Below, piece after piece: positions 1-5,364 of a DNA stretch of 36,657 nucleotides. The first letter of the stretch is position 1. Every line of letters begins with the position of its first letter. A program made the translations under genes and the position numbers. The notes beneath the pieces are model-generated. The model made no database searches, was not told the origin of the DNA, and was given only the letters and a program-made list of their open reading frames with translations. The DNA comes from a virus: IMG/VR virus record IMGVR_UViG_3300037427_000695, positions 1-36,657 of that record. One strand, 5' to 3'.

Positions 1-2
1 AC

Positions 3-191
3 ATCACCTTTTGTGTTAGTGAAAGACCAACAACTTGTGGACATTCTTTACATCCAACCTGTAAAGTAGCAATGCTAGTTTATACTAACCACTGGAAAGA
101 TTGTGAGTTAGTTGTTAACAACAATTACACAGAAGATTCCACACTAAGTATGTACCAGGCGCAGGAACATAGGTATTCAGATGTACAGTGA
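3..191 (+). CDS. possible C-terminal end of an upstream gene (partial)
   Basis: An open frame enters from the left edge and runs 62 codons to a TGA at 189-191. The conceptual peptide has three cysteines near its start (CVSERPTTCGHSLHPTCK) and ends in a hydrophilic tail, YQAQEHRYSDVQ. I do not recognise the family. An open frame of this length could arise by chance in AT-rich DNA, and the competing frame from base 1 closes at 67-69. The codons look plausible for this phage. The first copy of the CTAAGTAT motif (141-150) lies inside this frame, which argues either that the frame is spurious or that the repeats begin within the gene end. Confidence 0.33.
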   Translation: MTFCVSERPTTCGHSLHPTCKVAMLVYTNHWKDCELVVNNNYTEDSTLSMYQAQEHRYSDVQ

Positions 192-226
192 GTTCTCAGC
201 GATTACACCACTAAGTATTAACAAGT

Positions 227-260
227 GTTTTCCACAGTTATTAACACATTTGTGGAAAAC
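227..260. promoter_or_regulatory. inverted pair of cyanobacterial-type DnaA boxes
   Basis: TTTTCCACA at 228-236 and its exact reverse complement TGTGGAAAA at 251-259 form 10-bp inverted arms (227-236 and 251-260) around a 14-nt AT-rich spacer. TTTTCCACA fits the general DnaA-box consensus TTWTNCACA and is the form described for cyanobacterial origins. The pair could bind host DnaA, or it could simply form a hairpin. No run of T follows the right arm, so it does not look like an intrinsic terminator. Confidence 0.5.
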
Positions 261-484
261 TACGCATTTCTTTTAAATACTTAAATAAACATATATGCGT
301 GTTATGTATCATCAACTGTGTGTCCACTAAATGATACTCTAAGGGGTCTAATCGTGTCATTATGATGTTGACTTAGCGAGCGTAACATGAGACGAACAGA
401 ATGTCAATTAGGGGATACACAGTTTGTAACACTCAGTCCATCAAGTATTATGTCAGTTGTTATAACATAAGACCCTGACAGTTG

Positions 485-513
485 TTGACAGTCTGTGAGT
501 ATCATGTTATAAT
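485..513 (+). promoter_or_regulatory. perfect consensus sigma70 promoter
   Basis: TTGACA at 485-490 and TATAAT at 508-513 are separated by exactly 17 nt, so both hexamers and the spacer match the bacterial sigma70 consensus. Transcription would start near 520 and run rightward. In T4-like phages, host-type promoters of this strength normally drive early genes. One copy of the GAGTAT repeat lies in the spacer, so a protein binding the repeats could block or modulate this promoter. Confidence 0.7.
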
Positions 514-542
514 ACTAATGTACACAAACAAAGAGACAATCT

Positions 543-571
543 ATGACACTCTGAGTAACACTGAGTATTAT
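543..571 (+). promoter_or_regulatory. weaker sigma70-like promoter
   Basis: ATGACA (543-548), a 17-nt spacer and TATTAT (566-571) each differ by one base from the consensus hexamers. The -10 element is part of the CTGAGTATTATG repeat copy. It would add a second start about 60 bases downstream of the perfect promoter. Confidence 0.35.
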
Positions 572-727
572 GTAATTGCAGTCCTTAAGTAATAAGAACT
601 GTGTGACACACTAAGTATCAATTAGGGACAGTGTTTTGCGTCTTATGTGTTATCGTGGTGTGGCGTGATGCGTGTTTTAATAGGGTTCCTAACAAATAAG
701 CTATAAACGACCCAGATCGACTTCGTG

Positions 728-757
728 ATATCAGTTTAGAAAAAAAATTTCTGATAT
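728..757. repeat. inverted repeat upstream of the AbrB-like gene
   Basis: ATATCAG (728-734) and CTGATAT (751-757) form a 7-bp inverted repeat around an A/T-rich 16-nt centre containing a run of eight A. It sits just ahead of the small DNA-binding gene and could be an operator. The stem is AT-rich and no T tract follows, so terminator function is unlikely. Confidence 0.35.
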
Positions 758-786
758 ATAAAAACATAGGTCAGTCCACGCATATT

Positions 787-951
787 GTGAAAAAAATTAA
801 TAAAAAAAGAATGACTCTAAGGGTCGATAGTATAACTGACGAATATACTCTTACAATCCCTGAAACATTCTGTAACCAATTAGATTGGTATGAGGGTTCG
901 GATGTTATAATATCAATAGATGGAGACGGCATTTACATAGAGGAAGCATGA
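787..951 (+). CDS. mini AbrB/MazE-like DNA-binding protein
   Basis: A 54-residue frame starts at a GTG (787). An internal ATG at 811 gives 46 residues, and neither start has a clear ribosome-binding site. The core fits the swapped-hairpin AbrB/MazE/SpoVT fold: an N-terminal strand (TLRVDSITDEY), the hallmark TIP (TLTIPETF), a short helix ending in L and W, the EGSDV turn, then strands VIISID and IYIEEA. Family members bind DNA as dimers and act as antitoxins or transition-state regulators. No toxin gene is recognisable next to it, so a transcriptional or replication role at the adjoining repeat-rich region is the more likely inference. Its TGA overlaps the ATG of the next gene (GCATGA), implying translational coupling. 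The family call is moderately secure; the function is not. Confidence 0.6.
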   Translation: MKKINKKRMTLRVDSITDEYTLTIPETFCNQLDWYEGSDVIISIDGDGIYIEEA

Positions 952-1115
952 ACACAACTTTCCATGTCTACGATAATAACAACACCCCAGTAGGTGATTT
1001 AATTAACCTTGACGAGGAACAGTTGCTAAAGAAGATTAAAGAGAGAGTTAACAAGCATAAAGAACTTACTATTGTAAAAGTGGAGTCCGAAGACATGACA
1101 GATGCCTCATATTAA
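948..1115 (+). CDS. small hypothetical protein, 55 aa
   Basis: The ATG overlaps the stop of the AbrB-like gene by four bases, and the 3' end overlaps the next start (1102) by 14 bases. That arrangement supports a real gene in an operon. The protein is soluble and charged, with a possible amphipathic helix (LDEEQLLKKIKERV) followed by a strand-like TIVKVES. I do not recognise a family. It could be a partner of the upstream regulator, but nothing in the sequence shows this. Confidence 0.6.
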   Translation: MNTTFHVYDNNNTPVGDLINLDEEQLLKKIKERVNKHKELTIVKVESEDMTDASY

Positions 1116-1731
1116 GAAAGAAGAATTCAATTTATTCCCCACACCAGTCTCATGTTATAACTTAGGGGCATTTGATATTAGTGAGATAGTAGATATAAAG
1201 GATACTATAACAACTGATGATCATGCACTTGTGGAAAACGGCACAAGTTCCTTTATACCTGATTGTGGAAAAGAGTATTTTTTAGATAAGACACCGAAGA
1301 TAAAAGAAGTAATACAGATGTGTGTTAATGATCATGCAAGAGCATTGGGGTTTGATGAACTAGATGTTGGACAGAGTTGGTGTAATAAGACTCCTAAAGG
1401 GGGTAGGTTAGATTTACATATACACAATGGTAGTGTTCTTAGTGGGGCATACTATCCAATACTTACAGAAGAGATAGCACCATTACTATTTCGCAACCCA
1501 CTGTACCTTTATAAGACGATGGAGTGGTTCAAATACCACTCAGAGTATGCTACTGTATTTCATCCAGTAGAACCGTACCAGGGACTCTTAGTGTTATTTC
1601 CTAGTTGGTTAGATCATAAAACAGAGACCGAGATCGGCGAGCGATTCGTTGTTAGTTTCAATACTAAATATCGTGACTCTAATGAAACGCTGGTTAGTAA
1701 TCAGTATGATAAGGTACAATCATCATGTTAG
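1102..1731 (+). CDS. 2OG-Fe(II) oxygenase-like protein (TIGR02466-type)
   Basis: This 209-residue protein resembles the phage 2-oxoglutarate/Fe(II) dioxygenase family often labelled TIGR02466. It has an N-terminal FPTPV element, then GQSW at 90-93, metal-ligand candidates H106 and H108 in LHIHNGSVLSGAYY, the FPSWLDH motif at 166-172 with H172 as distal ligand, and R181 as candidate 2-oxoglutarate-binding arginine before FVVSFN. Such enzymes hydroxylate proteins, nucleotides or small molecules, and the substrate here is unknown. The gene overlaps its upstream neighbour by 14 nt and its downstream neighbour, another oxygenase-like gene, by 7 nt, so the pair is probably co-translated. An insertion of about 20 residues after GAYYPI (LYLYKTMEWFKY) separates it from the compact family pattern. 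Confidence 0.75.
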   Translation: MPHIKKEEFNLFPTPVSCYNLGAFDISEIVDIKDTITTDDHALVENGTSSFIPDCGKEYFLDKTPKIKEVIQMCVNDHARALGFDELDVGQSWCNKTPKGGRLDLHIHNGSVLSGAYYPILTEEIAPLLFRNPLYLYKTMEWFKYHSEYATVFHPVEPYQGLLVLFPSWLDHKTETEIGERFVVSFNTKYRDSNETLVSNQYDKVQSSC

Positions 1732-2318
1732 TTGATAGTAATGGTGAATACTCAGGTCCATACTTAAAGAGGTTCGCAATCCCCTTTGCGAATTATAAGA
1801 TACCTGACTGGGATAAAAAGAAAGGACAATTAATGGAGATCTATGATGAGTATAGTAAGGATAACTTAGAGGAACAGCAAAAGCATTTGAAACCTTATGC
1901 AGATCATGTAACTGATTATGAAACACAAGAAGATTCTAAAAGTTATTGTCAGTTAATTGATCCTATACTTAGGGAAGACTTTACACATATACTAAGTGCA
2001 TTTGGTCATAGGGGATATAATTTTAGAATAGGTAAGGCATGGTTTCAATATTATGAATCATCACATGGGCATCCAGTACACAATCATGCATTTGGTGGAT
2101 ATAGTTCTGCATTGTTTTTAGAATATGATCCAGAGTGTCATAGACCAACTACATTTGTAAGTCCAATCTTAAATAACTTTGATGGTAATGTAGTTGATTA
2201 TATGCCAGAACCTGTAGAAGAGGGGCATTTATTAGTTTTTCCTTCAAGTCTTATGCATTATGCACCTACTAATACTACTAATGTACGGCGAACTATACTT
2301 TCAATGAATATATTCTAA
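1725..2318 (+). CDS. second 2OG-Fe(II) oxygenase-like protein
   Basis: This 197-residue protein starts 7 nt inside the previous gene. The C-terminal half has the double-stranded beta-helix signature: His-rich ESSHGHPVHNHAFGG with H114, H116, H119 and H121, FPSSLMH at 172-178 with H178, and R188/R189 before TILSMNIF. The N-terminal 90 residues differ from the first oxygenase and include a charged, probably helical stretch (KKKGQLMEIYDEY). It belongs to the same broad superfamily but is not a recent duplicate of its neighbour. The substrate is unknown; modification of a phage or host macromolecule is possible. A promoter follows its stop codon, so this gene probably ends the first transcription unit. 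Confidence 0.7.
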   Translation: MLVDSNGEYSGPYLKRFAIPFANYKIPDWDKKKGQLMEIYDEYSKDNLEEQQKHLKPYADHVTDYETQEDSKSYCQLIDPILREDFTHILSAFGHRGYNFRIGKAWFQYYESSHGHPVHNHAFGGYSSALFLEYDPECHRPTTFVSPILNNFDGNVVDYMPEPVEEGHLLVFPSSLMHYAPTNTTNVRRTILSMNIF

Positions 2319-2347
2319 TTGACTTCACCTATATAATCTGTTATAAT
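2319..2347 (+). promoter_or_regulatory. sigma70-like promoter before the glycosyltransferase
   Basis: TTGACT (2319-2324), exactly 17 nt, then TATAAT (2342-2347) gives an 11 of 12 match to the sigma70 consensus. It lies in the 51-nt gap between the second oxygenase and the glycosyltransferase. Transcription would begin near 2354, leaving a leader of only about 15 nt. This suggests early expression of the downstream cassette. Confidence 0.65.
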
Positions 2348-2369
2348 AATGATGTCCAAGTAAAACATT

Positions 2370-3128
2370 ATGGCTAAAGGATTTACTGTTAAAGCAAAGA
2401 ACCCACCAAAGAAGAATGTAGAGAGTGAATGGGATTATGATAAGGCATGGGAATTACTAAGGGGTAAGAACTTAGTATTCTGTATGCCTGGTCGTGGTTG
2501 TTCATTTGTATTCCTAAAGAACTTTGTACAACTTTGTTTTGATTTAGTTCAGCATGGGGTCAGCATACAGATCTCACAAGATTACTCATCAATGGTTAAC
2601 TTTGCTAGATGCAAGTGCCTTGGTGCAAATGTCTTAAGAGGACCAGATCAGATACCTTGGGATGGTAAGTTGCAATATGATTATCAGTTATGGATTGATA
2701 GTGACATTGTATTCAATACTCCTAAGTTCTTACAACTAGTCCTTATGGATCAAGATATTGCTGCAGGTTGGTATATGACAGAAGATGGTCAAACTACTTC
2801 TGTTGCTCACTGGCTCGATGAGGATAACTTCCGTAATAACGGAGGAGTTATGAATCATGAGACTGGTGAAACCATGTCTAAGCGTAAGAAACCATTTACT
2901 GTCGATTACACAGGATTTGGATGGGTTCTTATTAAGCATGGTGTATGGGAACATGATAAGATGAAGTATCCTTGGTTTGCTCCTAAGATGCAGGTCTTTG
3001 AAAGTGGAGAAGTACAAGACATGTGTGGAGAGGATGTCAGTTTCTGTCTAGATGCTCTCGATGCTGGTTTTGAGATATGGTGCGATCCTCGTATCCGTGT
3101 AGGACATGAAAAATCAAGAGTTATATAA
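2370..3128 (+). CDS. GT-A-fold glycosyltransferase-like protein
   Basis: This 252-residue protein has the layout of a small GT-A glycosyltransferase. A nucleotide-binding-like start (LVFCMPGRG, residues 35-43) is followed by a Rossmann-type region. The acidic metal/nucleotide-sugar motif WIDSDIVF (108-115) carries the DxD pair D110/D112. Then come GFGWVLIKHGVWE (182-194), the GEDVSFC motif (220-226) supplying a likely catalytic acid, and C-terminal WCDPRIRVGHEK with H246 as possible metal ligand. It would transfer a sugar from a nucleotide donor to an unknown acceptor such as phage DNA, a virion protein or a host surface glycan. It has no signal peptide or membrane segment. A strong sigma70-like promoter lies directly upstream, and the next gene overlaps its end by 23 nt. 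Confidence 0.75.
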   Translation: MAKGFTVKAKNPPKKNVESEWDYDKAWELLRGKNLVFCMPGRGCSFVFLKNFVQLCFDLVQHGVSIQISQDYSSMVNFARCKCLGANVLRGPDQIPWDGKLQYDYQLWIDSDIVFNTPKFLQLVLMDQDIAAGWYMTEDGQTTSVAHWLDEDNFRNNGGVMNHETGETMSKRKKPFTVDYTGFGWVLIKHGVWEHDKMKYPWFAPKMQVFESGEVQDMCGEDVSFCLDALDAGFEIWCDPRIRVGHEKSRVI

Positions 3129-3339
3129 TATAATCATACAGGATGGAGAGATCTACACAGGTCTCTCCGAAGATGAGTTCCTCGATAAAATGGTGGAACT
3201 CTCTCAATGTTTTTATGAGACTGGGTATCCATCTCCTAATATTATTTCACATACAACTTACAATGGCGAAAGTGTACACATCCCCAACGGGGAACAACAT
3301 TCAGACAACACCAAAGAAGACGAGACAAGGGCAAGGTAA
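3106..3339 (+). CDS. small phage protein, 77 aa
   Basis: The start lies 23 nt inside the glycosyltransferase gene. The protein begins MKNQELYNIIIQDGEIYTG, then has an acidic helix (LSEDEFLDKMVELSQCFYETG) and a hydrophilic tail. Proteins with this IIIQDGEIYTGL-type start recur near structural genes of T4-like cyanophages, as I recall; no function is established. The last 77 nt are shared in another frame with the next gene. Confidence 0.65.
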   Translation: MKNQELYNIIIQDGEIYTGLSEDEFLDKMVELSQCFYETGYPSPNIISHTTYNGESVHIPNGEQHSDNTKEDETRAR

Positions 3340-3406
3340 GAATACCAAATATTCTCCCACATCCCGTAACTCGGCTCGTAAACCTTATAGAGGACAAGGA
3401 AAATGA
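3263..3406 (+). CDS. very basic small protein, 47 aa
   Basis: An ATG at 3263 opens a 47-residue frame rich in K, R, T, G and Q (MAKVYTSPTGNN ... TTPKKTRQGQGKNT ... YRGQGK). It has almost no acidic residues and little hydrophobic core, so it is probably disordered and nucleic-acid binding. It overlaps the previous gene by 77 nt in a different frame, and its stop overlaps the next start as ATGA (3403-3406). Short basic proteins of this composition are common in T4-like cyanophages. A longer frame from 3143 exists, but the ATG at 3263 gives the uniform composition and the usual MAKVYTS start. Confidence 0.65.
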   Translation: MAKVYTSPTGNNIQTTPKKTRQGQGKNTKYSPTSRNSARKPYRGQGK

Positions 3407-3609
3407 TTAATCTCCTAGCGGCGGCGAGTCTCGATCTCAATGAAGCATGGAACCTCTCATGGGGTGAAGGTATTCAGTTTATACTGGTACTTGCTTTTGT
3501 TTACTGGTTAAAGGTAAAAATTGATACACGAGCAGGTCTCGGAAGAAAGAAGTTAAAACAGTTAAAAGGTGTTATAATAGAGGCAATTAAGGAAGCCAAC
3601 AATGAGTGA
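3403..3609 (+). CDS. small single-span membrane protein, 68 aa
   Basis: The start overlaps the previous stop (ATGA). A hydrophobic segment IQFILVLAFVYWL (about residues 25-37) is flanked by an acidic N-terminal side (DLNEAW, GEG) and a strongly basic C-terminal side (LGRKKLKQLKG), giving a predicted N-out, C-in inner-membrane protein. The basic helix continues to the end. I do not recognise the family. Size and topology would suit a membrane-acting accessory protein, but no lysis motif is evident. Confidence 0.6.
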   Translation: MINLLAAASLDLNEAWNLSWGEGIQFILVLAFVYWLKVKIDTRAGLGRKKLKQLKGVIIEAIKEANNE

Positions 3610-3751
3610 TGAATTGAGTCGCATTGCGAATGCTCTAGAGAGAATTGCAGACTTCTATGAAAAGGGTCTGCATGTTGATATAGATCATGCACATATAGAC
3701 GACATAGGCGAAATACATGGGGATGTAGTTACGCATCCTAAACAGTTCTAA
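3602..3751 (+). CDS. small hypothetical protein, 49 aa
   Basis: The ATG lies 8 nt inside the preceding gene. The peptide has a heptad-like start (MSDELSRIANALERIADFYEKG) suggestive of a short coiled coil, followed by a His/Asp-rich tail (HVDIDHAHIDDIGEIHGDVV) that could bind a metal. Such ELxRIAxALERIAxFYE starts are familiar in small phage and cyanobacterial proteins, but no function can be given. Its stop overlaps a late-promoter-like sequence. Confidence 0.6.
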   Translation: MSDELSRIANALERIADFYEKGLHVDIDHAHIDDIGEIHGDVVTHPKQF

Positions 3752-3754
3752 ATA
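3747..3754 (+). promoter_or_regulatory. candidate T4-type late promoter
   Basis: TCTAAATA matches the T4 late consensus TATAAATA at 7 of 8 positions and lies 30 nt before the DUF2997 start, the same geometry as the two perfect copies at 4931 and 23657. It overlaps the stop codon of the preceding gene. The assignment is by pattern only. Confidence 0.4.
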
Positions 3755-3776
3755 ACACACACTCGCTTTTTTAGTT

Positions 3777-3983
3777 ATGTCCAAACAGGAAACGGTTAAG
3801 TATTCCATCAGACAAGATGGATTAGTATCGGTAGAGACATCTGGGATGACTGGTAGTCAATGTTTAGAGGTAACTAGAGGTGTAGAAGAACAATTGGGAA
3901 CAGTATTAACTAGGGAGTTTAGTCCTGCTTATTACGAGAATGAACCAGTTGAGGAATATGTACACGATTCGGAAGGTTGTTAA
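3777..3983 (+). CDS. DUF2997 family protein
   Basis: This 68-residue protein matches the DUF2997 pattern: a strand (VKYSIRQDGLVSVETSG), then TGSQCLEVTRGVEEQLGTV and the closing REFSPAYYEN element. In cyanobacteria this family is typically encoded beside DUF1257/Ycf35, and the same neighbour follows here, its ATG overlapping this TAA by one base. The molecular function is unknown. The pair was probably acquired from a cyanobacterial host and kept as an accessory module. The protein is soluble, with no membrane segment. Confidence 0.75.
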   Translation: MSKQETVKYSIRQDGLVSVETSGMTGSQCLEVTRGVEEQLGTVLTREFSPAYYENEPVEEYVHDSEGC

Positions 3984-4360
3984 TGTCACACTTCAGTACG
4001 ATAAAGACCAAGATAACTAAAAAACCTGCTTTACTCGAAGCATTACAGATCCTTCAGTACGATGTACAGGAGGATCATTTATTAGTTAATCCAATTGATC
4101 ACAACCATGAGAAAGTAAAGGTTGATGTTGCTATAGGAAATGATATAGGATTCCGTTGGAATGGAACTGAATATGAATTAGTAGCAGATTTACAAACATG
4201 GAAAGATCCAATTCCTCCAAAAAGGTTTATTGAGAAGATTACACAACAGTATGCAAGGATGACCATTCATAATACTATAAAGGAAGATGGATGGCAGGTA
4301 GCAGAAGAGTGGGAAATGGATGATAATAGTATTGAATTGACTGTTACTCGTTGGCAATGA
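3983..4360 (+). CDS. ycf35: DUF1257 / Ycf35-like protein
   Basis: The protein (125 residues) begins MSHFSTIKTKITKKPALLEAL, a typical Ycf35 start. It continues with VDVAIGNDIGFRWNGTEYELVADLQ, TQQYARMTIHNTI, and a final GWQVAEEWEMDDNSIELTVTRW. Ycf35 is conserved in cyanobacteria and some plastid genomes, and its biochemical role is not established. I start it at the ATG at 3983, which overlaps the DUF2997 stop (TAATG), rather than at the TTG two codons earlier. Its own stop overlaps the next gene as ATGA. Presence in a phage suggests manipulation of host photosynthetic or translational physiology, but that is inference. Confidence 0.8.
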   Translation: MSHFSTIKTKITKKPALLEALQILQYDVQEDHLLVNPIDHNHEKVKVDVAIGNDIGFRWNGTEYELVADLQTWKDPIPPKRFIEKITQQYARMTIHNTIKEDGWQVAEEWEMDDNSIELTVTRWQ

Positions 4361-4935
4361 TTGAAACTTTATTTTCAACACCACTTTATTATACAAAAGT
4401 AGATGGTTTCCATAATATCCAAAAGGAGATTGAAAAGGGGTTGGATAAACTTGAATTTAAATATAAAAAACATTGGGGTGAGACACATTTACTTGCTCCA
4501 CAAAATTTTAATGAAAATGTTTTAGATATATGTGAATTAAATACTTTAAGCAATGAGATTGATAAACATGTATATCGTTATTTTGAAGAAATAGGAAGGA
4601 CGGGATATACATCAGAATATAAAATAGTTTCTTGGTTCACAAAATGTGGAAAAGGAAATTATGCTCACACACATACTCATGGTGCTGCAGATATTTCTGG
4701 GGTATATTATTATAAAACTAATAATAAAGACGGTAATATATTTTTTGAAACACCCAACCCTCACTTAAGTACTTCTGAATATTTTACTCATCTAGGTACT
4801 GCATGGGATCATATACCTGTTGAAGGTAAATTGTTGATATTTCCTGGTTGGTTACAGCATGGAGTTAGGACTAATTGCACAGATAATACTAGAATAAGTC
4901 TATCGTTTAACATAACATTCCAAAAGGGAGTATAA
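4357..4935 (+). CDS. third 2OG-Fe(II) oxygenase-like protein (TIGR02466-type)
   Basis: This 192-residue protein is the clearest TIGR02466-type member in the window. It has the N-terminal LFSTPLYY, a helical middle, then WFTKCGKGNYAHTHTHG with H104, H106 and H108, the strand ISGVYYYK, FFETPNP, FPGWLQHGV (162-170) with H168 as distal metal ligand, and R179 in TRISLSFN as 2-oxoglutarate anchor candidate. I start it at the ATG overlapping the Ycf35 stop (ATGA) rather than the TTG at 4351. It is closer to the first oxygenase than to the second, but clearly divergent from both. Codons are more A/T-biased than in the surrounding small genes. The substrate is unknown. A late promoter overlaps its stop codon. 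Confidence 0.8.
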   Translation: MIETLFSTPLYYTKVDGFHNIQKEIEKGLDKLEFKYKKHWGETHLLAPQNFNENVLDICELNTLSNEIDKHVYRYFEEIGRTGYTSEYKIVSWFTKCGKGNYAHTHTHGAADISGVYYYKTNNKDGNIFFETPNPHLSTSEYFTHLGTAWDHIPVEGKLLIFPGWLQHGVRTNCTDNTRISLSFNITFQKGV

Positions 4936-4938
4936 ATA
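4931..4938 (+). promoter_or_regulatory. T4-type late promoter (TATAAATA)
   Basis: TATAAATA is an exact match to the T4 late-promoter -10 box, recognised in T4 by the gp55/gp33/sliding-clamp polymerase complex. It lies 33 nt before the gp25 start and overlaps the stop of the third oxygenase gene. It marks the left boundary of the baseplate operon. Confidence 0.7.
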
Positions 4939-4963
4939 ACCCTGACATGTACTGTCATTATTG

Positions 4964-5359
4964 ATGGCGATAACCAAATCTCGTGCATATAAGGATATAA
5001 CTCTCAGTTTTCAACCAAATCCTGTGACTGGTGATTTGGGAATGTTAAAAAATGAGAGGGCTATTCAGCGTTCAGTAAGAAATCTTGTTCAAACAGGAGT
5101 AAATGAGCGTCCTTATAGTGATTTGGGATCAGATGTCACTGATAGTTTATTTGGATTTGTTGATGATGCTCAAGGAAGCGTCATTGCTAGGCAAATTGAG
5201 GATGTTTTAGGTGCGTGGGAACCCAGAATTGCTAATGTTAGGGTTGAAGCTGACCCAAGACCTGATAGAAATGCCTTTGAAGTACATATTTTTTATGATA
5301 TTGTTGGTGAAGACTTCCAAACCCAATCTTATGCGTTCGTATTAGAGGCAACTAGGTAA
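4964..5359 (+). CDS. 25: gp25-like baseplate wedge protein
   Basis: A 131-residue member of the GPW/gp25 family. The pattern TGDLGMLKNERAIQRSVRNL, GVNERPYSDLGSDV, SLFGFVDD, then ...DVLGAWEPRIANVRVEAD is diagnostic. In T4, gp25 joins gp6 and gp53 in the baseplate wedge and helps start sheath assembly. I use the ATG at 4964, which gives the usual MAITKSRAYKD start, rather than the TTG one codon earlier. The late promoter TATAAATA is 33 nt upstream, and the gp6 gene starts five bases after this stop. Confidence 0.92.
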   Translation: MAITKSRAYKDITLSFQPNPVTGDLGMLKNERAIQRSVRNLVQTGVNERPYSDLGSDVTDSLFGFVDDAQGSVIARQIEDVLGAWEPRIANVRVEADPRPDRNAFEVHIFYDIVGEDFQTQSYAFVLEATR

Positions 5360-5364
5360 AAAAC

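Larger units (their letters stand above)
141..627. repeat. degenerate CTAAGTAT/CTGAGTAT repeat family
   Basis: Related copies lie near 141-154 (ACACTAAGTATGTA), 206-220 (CACCACTAAGTATTA), 431-454 (ACTCAGTCC then TCAAGTATTATG), 491-506 (GTCTGTGAGTATCATG), 549-573 (CTCTGAGTAACACTGAGTATTATG, a double copy), 584-593 (CTTAAGTAAT) and 606-620 (ACACACTAAGTATCA). Most are preceded by ACAC or ACT and several are followed by ATG(T). Spacing is irregular, so this is neither a tandem repeat nor a CRISPR array. Binding sites for a phage DNA-binding protein are a reasonable guess. Confidence 0.5.
192..786. other. large intergenic region, origin/control-like
   Basis: About 600 bases contain no convincing gene on either strand, which is exceptional in this otherwise gapless window. 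The region carries an inverted pair of TTTTCCACA boxes, a family of CTAAGTAT/CTGAGTAT-like repeats, two copies of TCAATTAGGG (404-413 and 618-627), a perfect sigma70 promoter, a TGTTATAACA palindrome (458-467), a doubled TGACAGT (476-482 and 486-492) and a 7-bp inverted repeat just before the next gene. This density of sites suggests a replication origin, an early-gene control region or both. That role is inference from sequence alone. Confidence 0.6.

Noticed and set aside
387-470. 27-codon frame MRRTECQLGDTQ... in the intergenic region
   Set aside because: Too short, no ribosome-binding site, and it spans the repeat copies and the TGTTATAACA palindrome, so a regulatory reading fits better.
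141-627. Possible CRISPR array
   Set aside because: Repeats are degenerate, short and irregularly spaced, with no uniform spacers and no cas genes nearby.
600-720. Possible tRNA gene in the GTG/GCG-richer part of the intergenic region
   Set aside because: I could not fit a cloverleaf with acceptor, anticodon and T arms.
787-1115. Toxin-antitoxin pair formed by the AbrB-like gene and its 55-aa neighbour
   Set aside because: The neighbour shows no MazF, Doc, RelE or PIN features and is small and acidic; adjacency alone is not enough.
1230-1272. Additional DnaA boxes (TGTGGAAAA at 1230-1238 and 1264-1272)
   Set aside because: Both lie in coding sequence and are explained by codons (LVENG and CGK), as is the copy at 4645.
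3143-3406. Longer 87-codon start for the basic 47-aa protein
   Set aside because: The N-terminal extension lies wholly inside the preceding gene and differs in composition; the ATG at 3263 gives the coherent basic protein.
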